Positions 1 through 7,836 are shown, counted from the stretch's first letter. The stretch is DNA of 17,918 bases from CAYUIS01 sp964444825 (GCA_964444825.1 CAYUIS010000109.1:1-17918), one strand, 5' to 3'. The notes: generated by a model not told the origin, from the sequence alone. Made by a program: numbers and translations.

Positions 1-1129
1 GAGCAAGGAGGGCGTTCCGATGTCATCATAGTCGCCAGCATTGACCCTGAGCTGCCCTCGGTCGCGCTTCTCTCCATCCCCCGCGACGTGTACGTGTGGA
101 TTCCCAACCAGGGGTTTGACAAGATCAACACCGTCTATAGCCATGGCGTGCGCAACGGCTACCCCGGTGGTGGTCCCGCGTTGCTCAAGGACATCGTCGA
201 ATACAACTTTGGGATACGCATCCAGTACCACGTGTGGGTCGCGTTCGACGGGTTTATCCGGATTGTAGACACGCTGGGAGGCGTGGACGTGGCCGTGGAA
301 TGCCCCCTGTCGGACACCTTCCCCGACCCCGATTCACCCGAAGGCCAGACCGACGTGGATTGGCTACCGGGCATCCAGCATCTGGATGGCAAACACGCGC
401 TCTGGTATGCGCGCTCCCGCTGGAGCACCAACGACTTTGACCGCAACCGTCGCCAGCAGCAGGTGCTGCGCAGCCTATATCACCAGGCCCTGACCCTGGA
501 CGTCATCCCCAGGATTCCTCAACTGTGGGAAGCGCTCAAGGAGAACGTCTCCACGGACCTGCCATTGGATGAGCTACTCTACCTGGCGAACGTCGGCGCC
601 CGGCTGGACACGATGAACTTGAAGAGTCGCTTCGTGGGACGGCAGGTCGTCCAAGCGTGGTATGCACCCAACGGCGCTTACGTGCTGGTTCCCTATTACG
701 AGGCTCTCGGCCCCATGATCAGTGAGGCATTGGCGCCCCCGTCCAGCGCACGCGCGCAGCAGCGGGCCTTCCGGGTCGAGGTGTGGAACGGGACGCCCGA
801 GGAAGGGCTGGGCTACGTGGCGGCCGAAAGGTTACGCTGGGAGGGTTTTGAGGTCGTGGGCGTCGGTCCGGCCGATGGTGGATACCCTCGCACCCAGATC
901 GTCGACTTTAGCACGAGTTCCAAAGGCTCGGCCGTCTACCGGCTGATGCGCCTCTACGGACGACAGGGGGACGACGTCGTCTCCCAGCCTACCGAGGGCA
1001 GCGCCACGGACTTTCGGGTGATACTCGGATCCGACTATGATCCCTGTTTGGGGACCAAGGTTATCTGGAACCCCGATCCTCTGCCTACGGTCACACCACT
1101 TCCTACACTGGCCCCTACAGCGGTTCCTT
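1..1129 (+). CDS. LytR-CpsA-Psr (LCP) family cell-wall ligase with LytR_C domain, 5'-truncated
   Basis: LCP enzymes are membrane-anchored and transfer polymers such as teichoic acids or capsule from lipid carriers to peptidoglycan outside the cell. The frame is open from base 1, so the start and membrane anchor lie upstream of the window. The LCP catalytic domain is visible from the first codons: GRSDVIIV, SIPRDVYV with the family's conserved Arg and Asp, GFDKINTVYSHG, then DGFIRIVDTLGGVDV and LDGKHALWYARSR. A second domain at about codons 257-345 (FRVEVWNGTPEEGLG to VILGSDYDPC) matches the LytR_C domain often found behind LCP domains. The protein ends in a Pro/Thr-rich tail (PLPTVTPLPTLAPTAVP). 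The gap at 1130 interrupts it. If the 55-base repeats around the gap are merged, the frame meets TGA at 1284-1286 straight after TAVP, which would be a natural end. The family call is firm; the exact C-terminus depends on the gap. Confidence 0.9.
1075..1129 (+). repeat. 55-bp direct repeat, left copy at assembly gap
   Basis: These 55 bases, encoding the Pro/Thr-rich tail of the LCP protein, are repeated exactly at 1230-1284 on the other side of the N run. Exact identity that stops precisely at the gap edges suggests one locus present at the ends of two contigs rather than a biological duplication. Confidence 0.9.
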
Positions 1130-1229
1130 NNNNNNNNNNNNNNNNNNNNNNNNNNNNNNNNNNNNNNNNNNNNNNNNNNNNNNNNNNNNNNNNNNNNNNN
1201 NNNNNNNNNNNNNNNNNNNNNNNNNNNNN
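1130..1229. other. Assembly gap (100 Ns)
   Basis: A run of exactly 100 Ns, the conventional filler for a gap of unknown size. Reading frames that cross it are artefacts: the repeat on the right is read in a different frame from the one on the left. Confidence 0.98.
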
Positions 1230-1284
1230 GATCCTCTGCCTACGGTCACACCACTTCCTACACTGGCCCCTACAGCGGTTCCTT
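1230..1284 (+). repeat. 55-bp direct repeat, right copy at assembly gap
   Basis: Identical to 1075-1129. The next bases (1284-1286) give TGA in the LCP frame if the two copies are collapsed into one. Confidence 0.9.
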
Positions 1285-1323
1285 GAGGGCCTGATGCGCC
1301 AGTAGTACGGGGGCTTTGGCGCG

Positions 1324-1746
1324 GTGGGTCAGGTGCCGGTCGCGACCGTCGTCGAGGAGGAGGCCCCGGTCCTGACCATTGGCAAGACTGGCCCGGTCGC
1401 CGCTAGAGCGGGCGAGCCGATCACGTACACGCTGACGGTCACGAACAGCGGCCTGGTTGCGGCCACCAACCTAGTGATCACCGACGCACTGCCTGCCGGT
1501 GCGCACCTGGTTGACGCCAAACCTGGGACCCTGGTGCCGCCGGGGGAGATCGTGCGGTGGAAGGTTCCCAGCCTGGCAGGGGGCGGTGTGGTAACCAGTG
1601 TCCAGCTCGTCGTCACCGCCACGGTCTCGATCGTCAACCACGACTACCGGGTCAGCGCCGATGGGGGTTTCAGCGCGGTGGGCAGCGAGGCGGTGGTGAC
1701 GGTGATAGGATACGAGGTCTATTTGCCACTCGTGTTGAGAAACTAG
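1324..1746 (+). CDS. DUF11-domain surface protein fragment with Chloroflexota C-terminal YLPLVLRN
   Basis: The product is mostly one DUF11 (PF01345) beta-sandwich repeat, a domain of large bacterial surface proteins: LTIGKTGPVAARAGEPITYTLTVTNSG, then TNLVITDALPAGAHLV. It ends in YEVYLPLVLRN, a C-terminal signature common in Chloroflexota exported proteins. There is no signal peptide. The frame opens after a TAG at 1303-1305 and the first start codon is GTG 1324, without a convincing ribosome binding site. The segment read from 1306 (YGGFGAVGQVPVATVV) resembles the end of the DUF11 unit itself (DGGFSAVGSEAVVTVI, 1660-1707). It therefore looks like the tail of a preceding, now missing, DUF11 repeat. 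I read this as the 3' end of a larger gene, either cut by the assembly problem just upstream or a true decaying remnant. Domain assignment is good; status as an intact gene is doubtful. Confidence 0.65.
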   Translation: MGQVPVATVVEEEAPVLTIGKTGPVAARAGEPITYTLTVTNSGLVAATNLVITDALPAGAHLVDAKPGTLVPPGEIVRWKVPSLAGGGVVTSVQLVVTATVSIVNHDYRVSADGGFSAVGSEAVVTVIGYEVYLPLVLRN

Positions 1747-1828
1747 CGCTGAACCGGGGTGTTCTATCAGGTTGGGCGAGGCAAGCGGGTTTGAGCTAGA
1801 GCACCGTCCAGCTTGGGGAGGTGTGCCC

Positions 1829-3262
1829 GTGACAGACATCGTCAGCGACGACATTGTGACTTCCGGGAGCGAAGAGCTCTCCTTCTGGACCAAGGCCGCC
1901 TATGCCATCGGCGACCTGGGAAGCTCAGCCGGACCGGGAACGATCATCCCCTTCTGGTATCTCTATTTCCTCACCGACGTGGCCAAGCTTGATCCCGCGC
2001 TGGCTGGCCTCTCCATCCTGTTGGGCAAGATTTGGGACGCGGTCAACGACCCGCTGGTGGGGGCCCTTTCGGACCGGACCCGGACGCGATGGGGCCGGCG
2101 TCGTCCGTATCTGCTCTTCGGGGCCCTGCCCTTCGGGGCGGCGTTTGCTTTGCTGTGGATCGTGCCGCCAATCCAGAATCAGTTGCTTCTCTGTCTCTAC
2201 TTTGCCCTGATGTATATGATCTTTGACACGGCCTTCACTTTTACGGGCTGCCCCTACCAGGCGCTGACCCCTGAACTGACACTCGATCACGACGAGCGTA
2301 CGTCGTTGCTCACCTATCGAATGGCGGTCTCTATCGGGGCTGGGATACTGGTTGCCCTGTTGCTGGGGGAGGTCATCTTTCCCAACTTTCCCGGCGACGA
2401 GCGGGCCGCCTTTATGACCACCGGCATAATCTGTGGCGCGATATTTGTCGTGCCCCTGCTGATCACCTTTTTTGGCACCCGTGAGCGGGAGGAGTTCCAG
2501 GTCGAGGAGGCCCTCAGTCCGCTAGTTGGCCTGCGTTACCTGCTGCGCAACAAGGAGTGGCGCTACGCCATCGCGATGAGTCTGTTGAGCTGGATGCCGG
2601 TGGACATCGCCTCGGCTGTCTTTCCCTTCTTCCTCGTTTACTGGATCGGTATGACGGAGGGGGACTCGAACCTGGTACTGGGCGTGATCCTGGGCAGCGC
2701 GACGTTGTTCCTGCCGGTGGTGTTGTGGCTGTCTCGCCGCCTGGAGAAAAAGACCGCGTTCTTGATCGCCACCGCTTCCTGGGCGGTGATCATGCTGGCT
2801 ATTCTGTTGGTGCCTCAAGGGGCGGTCGGGCTGGCCTATCTTGTCGCGGCCCTGGCCGGTTTCGGCGTCAGCAGCGCCCACCTGCTGCCGAGCGCAATGA
2901 GTACCGATGTGCTGGAGGTGGACGAGCTGATGAGCGGCAAACGGCAGGAGGGCATCTATGCCGGTTTCAGCGTCTTTGTCCGCAAGCTATCTACCGCGCT
3001 CGTGTTGGCCATGATCGGACCGGTGCTGGCCTGGTCAGGCTACCAGGAAGGGGCCGCAGTGCAGTCGCCAACCGCGCTGACCGCCATTCGGCTGATGATC
3101 GCTCTGGCGCCCACGGTTCTGCTGGTCGTCGCCTGCATCGTCGCCTGGTTCTATCCGCTTACGCGCGAGCGTCACGCCGAGATTTCCCGCGAGCTGGCCC
3201 AACGCCGGCGTGAGCGTGGACAGGCAGAGGTCGACTCGACCGAGCTCATCGTAGGCGGCTGA
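1829..3262 (+). CDS. GPH-family (MelB-like) sugar:cation symporter, MFS
   Basis: Predicted inner-membrane symporter of the glycoside-pentoside-hexuronide:cation family (MFS_2), which imports sugars or glycosides with Na+ or H+. The N-terminus shows the family pattern: FWTKAAYAIGDLGSS, then IIPFWYLYFLTDV in the first membrane segment. A loop at about residues 66-97 reads GKIWDAVNDPLVGALSDRT followed by RWGRRRPYLLFG, which is highly typical. Hydrophobic segments continue to the C-terminus and suggest about 12 helices; the length of 477 residues is normal. An upstream in-frame ATG at 1772 exists, but GTG 1829 is preferred. A strong GGGGAGG (1815-1821) lies 7 nt before it, and the family homology begins just after. 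The gene stands alone on this strand and converges with capA (stops 13 nt apart). No linked glycosidase shows the substrate. Family certain, substrate unknown. Confidence 0.88.
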   Translation: MTDIVSDDIVTSGSEELSFWTKAAYAIGDLGSSAGPGTIIPFWYLYFLTDVAKLDPALAGLSILLGKIWDAVNDPLVGALSDRTRTRWGRRRPYLLFGALPFGAAFALLWIVPPIQNQLLLCLYFALMYMIFDTAFTFTGCPYQALTPELTLDHDERTSLLTYRMAVSIGAGILVALLLGEVIFPNFPGDERAAFMTTGIICGAIFVVPLLITFFGTREREEFQVEEALSPLVGLRYLLRNKEWRYAIAMSLLSWMPVDIASAVFPFFLVYWIGMTEGDSNLVLGVILGSATLFLPVVLWLSRRLEKKTAFLIATASWAVIMLAILLVPQGAVGLAYLVAALAGFGVSSAHLLPSAMSTDVLEVDELMSGKRQEGIYAGFSVFVRKLSTALVLAMIGPVLAWSGYQEGAAVQSPTALTAIRLMIALAPTVLLVVACIVAWFYPLTRERHAEISRELAQRRRERGQAEVDSTELIVGG

Positions 3263-3275
3263 GGTCGCCCGGTTT

Positions 3276-4400
3276 TCAAGGGTGTCCTGGCTGCAGTTCG
3301 ATCACCAACCGGTCGCTCTCTCGCCGCATCTCGGTTCCAAAGGCCAGTGAGAGCGCCTCTATCCGCTCGGCGATCTCGTCGAACGTGTCCCCGCTGGCCC
3401 TGTGCAGTTGCAGCCGATGTATCCAGACTGGGAACAGCTCGACCTGCTCGACTTGCCCGCACGTGGCGTGGATCAGAAAAAGCAGTTGTTGATCGTTTCT
3501 GTACTGTCTATCGATGTAGTAGTCGTCGATGAGATCCCCTGTATCGTAAAGAATGGGCTTGCCCCGGTAGATCTCGATCCCGTGGAACACGTGAGCACTG
3601 TGGCCGTGGAAGATGTCAGCCCCGGCATCCATCACCGCGTGGGCAAACTCCACGAATCCCTGCGAGGGCGCGCGCGCAAAGTTGGGACCCCAATGGATGG
3701 AAAAGACCACCAGATCTGCACCGGCTGCCCGCACTGCCTGGATACTTTCCCTGACGCGGCGGAAGTGGGCCTCGTCCAGCGTGATCGGGATGACGTTGGT
3801 GCCTGGATCTGATTCCGTGGCTGCGTATTCCTCAAAGTGATCGGCGAAGGCTACGACGCCGACCTTGATCCCCTTCGCCTCAATGAGCGCGTGCTGAGCC
3901 GCCTCTTCCACGTTCCTTCCTGCTCCAGCGTGGGCGATCCTGTGCTCATCCAGGCGCCCGATGGTCTCCAAAAGGGCCGGTGCCCGGTAGTCCATCGTAT
4001 GGTTGTTTGAGAGGGTCACATAGTCGATGCCCGCGACGTCCAATGCACGGATGGCCTCGGGGACAGCTCGGAAGTAAAAGACGCGTGGCGGTGTGAAAGG
4101 CTCCCCGCTTTCCGCGATAGCGCACTCCAGGTTGACCAGGGAGAGATCGGCTTCTCTGAGGATTGGCAGCACGTCGCCCCATATGTGCCGCGGGCCCTCG
4201 GAAAGGATCGTTTGGCTGACATAGCGCGCCAGCATCGTGTCGCCGGCCAGAGCCAGGGTGATGGTCTCGCAGGTGGCATCCGGGGTAGGAGTGGGTGGCC
4301 GATGGGACGGTGGTGCCTCCGGGTTGGAGATATTGCCGTGAGCGCAGGCACCGAGAAGCAGGAGGATCAGCAGGTGGAGAGAGGCCCTGCCATTGAGCAT
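3276..4400 (-). CDS. CapA/PgsA-like metallophosphatase-fold lipoprotein
   Basis: Member of the CapA (PGA_cap) family, named after poly-gamma-glutamate capsule synthesis but widespread and mostly uncharacterised. It has the fold of calcineurin-like phosphatases. The N-terminus is a lipoprotein signal with lipobox LLGAC (Cys19), followed by a Pro-rich spacer (residues 27-40), so the protein should be anchored outside the membrane. Family motifs are in order: LALAGDTMLAR (Asp54), SLVNLECAI, LSNNHTMDY (His134; the usual form is LANNH..D.G), FSIHWGPNF, and HGHSAHVFHGIEIYRGKPIL. The length of 374 residues is normal. It is the second gene of a minus-strand pair, 27 nt behind the SDR gene, and probably shares its promoter at 5391-5419. 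No pgsB or pgsC homologue is present here, so polyglutamate synthesis should not be assumed. The start ATG at 4400 has only a weak G-rich upstream signal, but the signal peptide fits it. Confidence 0.87.
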   Translation of the reverse strand: MLNGRASLHLLILLLLGACAHGNISNPEAPPSHRPPTPTPDATCETITLALAGDTMLARYVSQTILSEGPRHIWGDVLPILREADLSLVNLECAIAESGEPFTPPRVFYFRAVPEAIRALDVAGIDYVTLSNNHTMDYRAPALLETIGRLDEHRIAHAGAGRNVEEAAQHALIEAKGIKVGVVAFADHFEEYAATESDPGTNVIPITLDEAHFRRVRESIQAVRAAGADLVVFSIHWGPNFARAPSQGFVEFAHAVMDAGADIFHGHSAHVFHGIEIYRGKPILYDTGDLIDDYYIDRQYRNDQQLLFLIHATCGQVEQVELFPVWIHRLQLHRASGDTFDEIAERIEALSLAFGTEMRRESDRLVIELQPGHP

Positions 4401-4427
4401 CGTGGCCCCAGGTTCGCTCTATTCCGG

Positions 4428-5363
4428 CTAGAGACGGCCGATCACAAAACGGAGCAGATCCCGGCGCCAGGAGCGCTTTTGTCGGAGGTAGGTGAGGGAG
4501 TCGGAGAAGCGTGCGGGTTCAAAGTCAAAGTGACGGGGGATGGTGACCAGGTCGGTTGCATCGCCAACGGTGAGGAGATCGAGCCACCAGAAGGGGACAG
4601 GGCTGCGGGGCAACAGCGCCTCGGTTACCGCGACTGCCCACTGCATCAAGGACATCCGGATGGTCACCAAGCGTCTTCGGATTCCTGCGGCTGCGAGTGT
4701 CTCTGTCACCATTTGCTCAAAGGTAAAGTGCTCTGGCCCGCCCAGGGGGATGATGTGCCCGATCAGGTTATCCAACTCCAGGGTGGCCAGCACGCATCTC
4801 GTCAAGTCTTCAATCCATAGCGGTTGGAAGCGCGTTCGTCCTGCATCCGGAATAGGGAGGACAAACGGGATCACCTTGGCCAACATCACCAGCACATTTG
4901 TCGAGAAATCCTCCGGCCCATAGACGAGGGGGGCCTGGAGAACGGTGAAATCCAGCCCGCTCTGGCGTACCTCGGCCTCCGCCTCTCCTCTGGCGCGGAA
5001 AAAGGCATAGGCGGAGGTACGGTCGGCTCCCAGGCGGCTCAGATAGATAAAACGGCGCACGCCGGTCTCTTGCGCCGCCAGGATGAGGTTGGCCGTGTCC
5101 TCGACGTGGCTGCGGAGGGTTCCCTCACGATCGAGATCCTCCTCTCCGGTCATATGGACGACAGCCGTCACATCCTGCATCGCCGTACGTAGAGCGGGCA
5201 GGTCGTCCATCTTGGCCGAGATTGTACAGAAAGGGACACCCGTGGCCAGCCGCTGCTCACGCCGACTTGGTCGCAGCAGGCAACTTACGCCGTGCTCTTC
5301 GCCTGTCAGTCGGCGTACAACTGCCCGCCCGACGAATCCTGTGGCACCGGTGATCAGTATCAT
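4428..5363 (-). CDS. NAD(P)-binding atypical SDR, NDUFA9/NmrA-like
   Basis: A Rossmann-fold protein of the atypical short-chain dehydrogenase group that includes the NDUFA9 subunit of complex I and NmrA-like proteins. The nucleotide-binding motif GATGFVG is at residues 6-12 at the very N-terminus. It is followed by the pattern VVHMTGEED, then GVRRFIYLSRLGAD, then the substrate-side stretch SGLDFTVLQAPLVYGP. The canonical SDR Tyr-x-x-x-Lys pair is not evident, as is usual for this group. The C-terminal third has hydrophobic stretches (LMQWAVAVTEALLP, PFWWLDLLTV), suggesting membrane association. The length of 311 residues is usual. Start ATG 5363 has a good Shine-Dalgarno (AGGGAGA, about 4 nt upstream) and a promoter at 5391-5419. 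It heads a two-gene unit with the CapA lipoprotein. The reaction is unknown; roles from quinone or lipid metabolism to redox sensing are possible. Confidence 0.85.
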   Translation of the reverse strand: MILITGATGFVGRAVVRRLTGEEHGVSCLLRPSRREQRLATGVPFCTISAKMDDLPALRTAMQDVTAVVHMTGEEDLDREGTLRSHVEDTANLILAAQETGVRRFIYLSRLGADRTSAYAFFRARGEAEAEVRQSGLDFTVLQAPLVYGPEDFSTNVLVMLAKVIPFVLPIPDAGRTRFQPLWIEDLTRCVLATLELDNLIGHIIPLGGPEHFTFEQMVTETLAAAGIRRRLVTIRMSLMQWAVAVTEALLPRSPVPFWWLDLLTVGDATDLVTIPRHFDFEPARFSDSLTYLRQKRSWRRDLLRFVIGRL

Positions 5364-5390
5364 TGTTCTCCCTGCGTATAGGCCGGTGGG

Positions 5391-5419
5391 ATTATACCAC
5401 CGATGCGTGTGAAGGCCAA
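5391..5419 (-). promoter_or_regulatory. Sigma-70-type promoter for the SDR-capA unit
   Basis: On the minus strand, TTGGCC (5419-5414) and a perfect TATAAT (5396-5391) are separated by 17 nt. The start codon of the SDR gene lies 27 nt after the -10 box. The -35 box overlaps an inverted repeat shared with the divergent promoter. Confidence 0.65.
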
Positions 5420-5429
5420 ACGATTTGGC
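5415..5429. promoter_or_regulatory. Inverted repeat GCCAAA-CGA-TTTGGC spanning two divergent -35 boxes
   Basis: A perfect 6-bp inverted repeat with a 3-bp centre lies exactly where the -35 regions of the two divergent promoters face away from each other. It could be an operator that controls both directions. Part of the symmetry is expected from any two diverging TTG-type -35 boxes, so a role as operator is inference. Confidence 0.45.
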
Positions 5430-5452
5430 TTAGTAGTGAACAGGGTTATAAT
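5425..5452 (+). promoter_or_regulatory. Sigma-70-type promoter for moxR
   Basis: TTGGCT (5425-5430) and a perfect TATAAT (5447-5452) are separated by 16 nt and lie about 45 nt before the moxR start codon. No other gene on this strand could use it. Confidence 0.65.
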
Positions 5453-5496
5453 TGCGGTGCGCGCCACGTGGATGAGAATCGTAACCTAACTCAAGG

Positions 5497-6462
5497 ATGG
5501 TGAGCACGATGAGAGAAGTGCAGGCAGTTACTGAACCGCTTATTAAGAACGTCGAACGGGTCATAATCGGCAAGCGGAAGTCGATTGAGTTGATCACTGT
5601 TGGCCTGTTGTCGCAGGGACACATACTCATCGAGGATGTCCCGGGTGTGGGCAAGACGATGTTGGCCCGTGCGTTGGCCAAGTCACTGGGACTCGTCTTT
5701 AGCCGGGTTCAGTTCACACCTGACATGTTGCCCTCAGACGTGACTGGTGTGTCTATCTTTAACCAGAAGACGCGGGAGTTCGAGTTCCGCCCGGGTCCCA
5801 TCATGGCTCAGATCGTCCTCACAGATGAGATCAATCGTGCCACACCAAAGACCCAGGCAGCGCTGTTGGAGGCGATGCAGGAGTTGCAGGTCACCGTGGA
5901 TGGCGTGACCCATCCGCTGCCGCGCCCCTTTCTCGTGCTGGCAACTCAGAATCCTATCGAGTATGAAGGAACGTTTCCGTTGCCTGAGGCCCAGGTGGAC
6001 CGTTTTCTGATGCGGGTTCGATTGGGCTATCCCGACCGCGCCGATGAGATCACCATCCTCGATTCGCAGCAGTACGTGCACCCATTGACGCAGATTGAAC
6101 AGGTCGTGGATGTTGAGACGCTCAGCACGGCTCAGGAGAGACTCAAGGACGTCTACGTCGATCCTTTGATCAAGGACTATATCGTGGACGTCGTGACCCA
6201 AACGCGCGACCACGCCGACATCTATCTTGGCGCCAGTCCTCGGGGATCGCTGGCCCTTTACCGGGCCGGTCAGGCTCGGGCGGCGATGATGGGGCGCGAC
6301 TATGTCATCCCTGACGATATCAAGGCGCTGGCAGCGCCGACGCTGGCCCATCGACTGATCGTCAGCCCATCGGCCCGGCTCCGCGATGTCACCGGCGAGG
6401 CGGTGATGGCCGAGATCCTGTCCACCCTCCCCGTACCCGGCGCGACCGTGAGACCCAGGTAG
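5497..6462 (+). CDS. MoxR-family AAA+ ATPase
   Basis: MoxR AAA+ ATPases act as chaperones that help mature or activate protein complexes, often together with VWA-domain and DUF58 proteins. Walker A is EDVPGVGKT (residues 46-54) and Walker B is QIVLTDEINRA (Asp110-Glu111). The typical MoxR block FLVLATQNPIEYEGTFPLPE leads to EAQVDRFLM. The C-terminal lid shows GASPRGSLALYRAGQARA and PDDIKALAAPTLAHRL. The length of about 321 residues is normal for the family. The start is uncertain among ATG 5497, GTG 5500 and ATG 5509; the conserved part begins at REVQAVTEPL, so the choice matters little. Unusually, the usual downstream partners (DUF58, transglutaminase, VWA proteins) are absent: the next gene is a converging permease. 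It is therefore an orphan MoxR here and its client is unknown. Confidence 0.92.
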   Translation: MVSTMREVQAVTEPLIKNVERVIIGKRKSIELITVGLLSQGHILIEDVPGVGKTMLARALAKSLGLVFSRVQFTPDMLPSDVTGVSIFNQKTREFEFRPGPIMAQIVLTDEINRATPKTQAALLEAMQELQVTVDGVTHPLPRPFLVLATQNPIEYEGTFPLPEAQVDRFLMRVRLGYPDRADEITILDSQQYVHPLTQIEQVVDVETLSTAQERLKDVYVDPLIKDYIVDVVTQTRDHADIYLGASPRGSLALYRAGQARAAMMGRDYVIPDDIKALAAPTLAHRLIVSPSARLRDVTGEAVMAEILSTLPVPGATVRPR

Positions 6463-6479
6463 TCATCGCTGAACGCGCA

Positions 6480-6505
6480 CGCGCCTGGACATCACGCCAG
6501 GCGCG
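6480..6505. terminator. 9-bp hairpin between convergent moxR and MFS genes
   Basis: CGCGCCTGG (6480-6488) pairs perfectly with CCAGGCGCG (6497-6505) around an 8-nt loop. It starts 17 nt after the moxR stop and overlaps the last codons of the converging permease gene. A bidirectional terminator is plausible from position, but no T-run follows the stem directly on either strand (a short CTCTTTT starts about 10 nt downstream on the plus strand). Confidence 0.4.
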
Positions 6506-7787
6506 CGAGGCCACTCTTTTCAGGCTTCAACTCTCGGATTTCGGGGGGTGGTTTCAGCCCCAGGGAGAGAACAAAGCTTCCCGTCAACAGGGCGGCCGTC
6601 ATACCAAAGAGCACCCGATACGAGGTGGCATCGAGAATCCAACCTCCCACCATCGGCGCCAGGGTCAACACTCCCATAATCGTGTTCCCCAGGCCAACGT
6701 AAGCTGGGCGCAGCCGTTCTGGCGCGATCTCTAGCAAATAGTTAAAAAAGCCCATCATCCATGTGCAGTTGACCACGCCCAGCGCGGCGAAGACAAGCGG
6801 ATAAGCGCGGACCAGCCATTCGGACCGCACCACATCCGTGGTCAGTGCAAAGAGTGGCACGATGACGGCGGCGGCGGTCCCGACGCGAATCACGTACCGC
6901 GGCCCCCATCGTTCAGCCACCAGACTCAGCACAATACCGGCGATCACTCCAGCCAACGTCTGGGCGCTCACAAACTGCCCGATGATGCTCTCCGGCAGGT
7001 GTAGTTCGTCGGCCGCGTGTACCACGTAGAAGGTGTTCGCTAGCGCCATCATGCCTATCATCAGGCGGCAGGCCATCAGGTGGCGGAAGGCCGGATCGAT
7101 CACCAGGAGGTTTAGCCACCCGCCCTTTGCCTGAGGGCTCGTTTCAGGCTGGATATCCTCAGGCTCAGGCTCTTTGATAAGGAGGAGGGCGACCACGGAT
7201 GGAATCAGTGCCGCGCCAGCCAGCGCAAAGAGCAGCGCATAGCTCTGAGGGAAAGGTCGCCGATCCAAGACCAGTCCCACGAGCACCCCCGCGCCAACAC
7301 CCGCGATGCCGGTGATGATCTGTCCCGCGCCCAACAATCGTCCCCGGCGTCGAAGCGGAATGGCGCGAGCCATGATGTCGAACCAGGGTACGCTGCTGAG
7401 GCCATCGAAGGAGGCAAAGACCCCCAGGCAGATGTAGAACAGGATCAGCATTGCCGTAGGGCGTTGGGCCAGGCCGAACCAGGCGGCCAGCGCCATCACG
7501 AACAGAGAGATACGTCCCGCAAGCCCAGCGAGGAGGTACGGTTTCTTGCGCGGCTTGTTGCTGACCAGTCTTGCGACCGCCAACTGCGGCAGCAGCCATC
7601 CGCCGCGAAAGACCGTGTCCACCAATCCGATGACGGGGGCAGAGTCGGTCAGTTGGGCCACAAAGGCCGGCAAGACACTGCCGGGGTTGGCAAACGTGAG
7701 CGCGATCCCAAAGCAGACATAGTCCACCAGAAACGCGCCGAAATTCCAGCGAAAGTGGGGAGGGAGGGTCTCGAAATCCTTGCTCAC
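6492..7787 (-). CDS. MFS permease of unknown substrate
   Basis: Integral membrane protein with about 12 hydrophobic segments in two halves, for example LFVMALAAWFGLA, ILFYICLGVFASFDGL, IITGIAGVGAGVLVGLVL and LMIGMMALANTFYVV. A cytoplasmic middle loop (KEPEPEDIQPETSPQAK) separates the halves. Basic loops such as NKPRKKPYLLAG and PLRRRGRLLGAG resemble MFS motif A regions. Substrate cannot be read from the sequence; efflux-type MFS is possible. An upstream in-frame ATG at 7841 would add 18 residues, but I prefer GTG 7787. A promoter (TTGACG, 16 nt, TACACT) lies inside that extra stretch with its -10 ending 7 nt before this GTG, and ATG 7841 falls inside the target duplication of a neighbouring mobile element. 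The mRNA may be leaderless. The start call is moderate and the MFS family call is good. Confidence 0.8.
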   Translation of the reverse strand: MSKDFETLPPHFRWNFGAFLVDYVCFGIALTFANPGSVLPAFVAQLTDSAPVIGLVDTVFRGGWLLPQLAVARLVSNKPRKKPYLLAGLAGRISLFVMALAAWFGLAQRPTAMLILFYICLGVFASFDGLSSVPWFDIMARAIPLRRRGRLLGAGQIITGIAGVGAGVLVGLVLDRRPFPQSYALLFALAGAALIPSVVALLLIKEPEPEDIQPETSPQAKGGWLNLLVIDPAFRHLMACRLMIGMMALANTFYVVHAADELHLPESIIGQFVSAQTLAGVIAGIVLSLVAERWGPRYVIRVGTAAAVIVPLFALTTDVVRSEWLVRAYPLVFAALGVVNCTWMMGFFNYLLEIAPERLRPAYVGLGNTIMGVLTLAPMVGGWILDATSYRVLFGMTAALLTGSFVLSLGLKPPPEIRELKPEKSGLARLA

Positions 7788-7794
7788 GGGCGAC

Positions 7795-7822
7795 AGTGTA
7801 CTACAAAGTCTCGGAGCGTCAA
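7795..7822 (-). promoter_or_regulatory. Promoter for the MFS gene, probably leaderless
   Basis: On the minus strand, TTGACG (7822-7817) and TACACT (7800-7795) are 16 nt apart. The -10 box ends 7 nt before GTG 7787, so transcription would begin at or next to the start codon, leaving no room for a ribosome binding site. Confidence 0.5.
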
Positions 7823-7836
7823 GCACAGATTTCGCG

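Noticed and set aside
1037..1294. A frame that spans the N run and both 55-base repeats
   Set aside because: It exists only because the Ns are translated, and the same repeat is read in two different frames on the two sides.
2557..3213. A 218-codon plus-strand frame inside the GPH symporter gene
   Set aside because: It lies wholly within a well-supported transporter gene in another frame, and its Arg/Gly-rich product lacks membrane segments or any domain.
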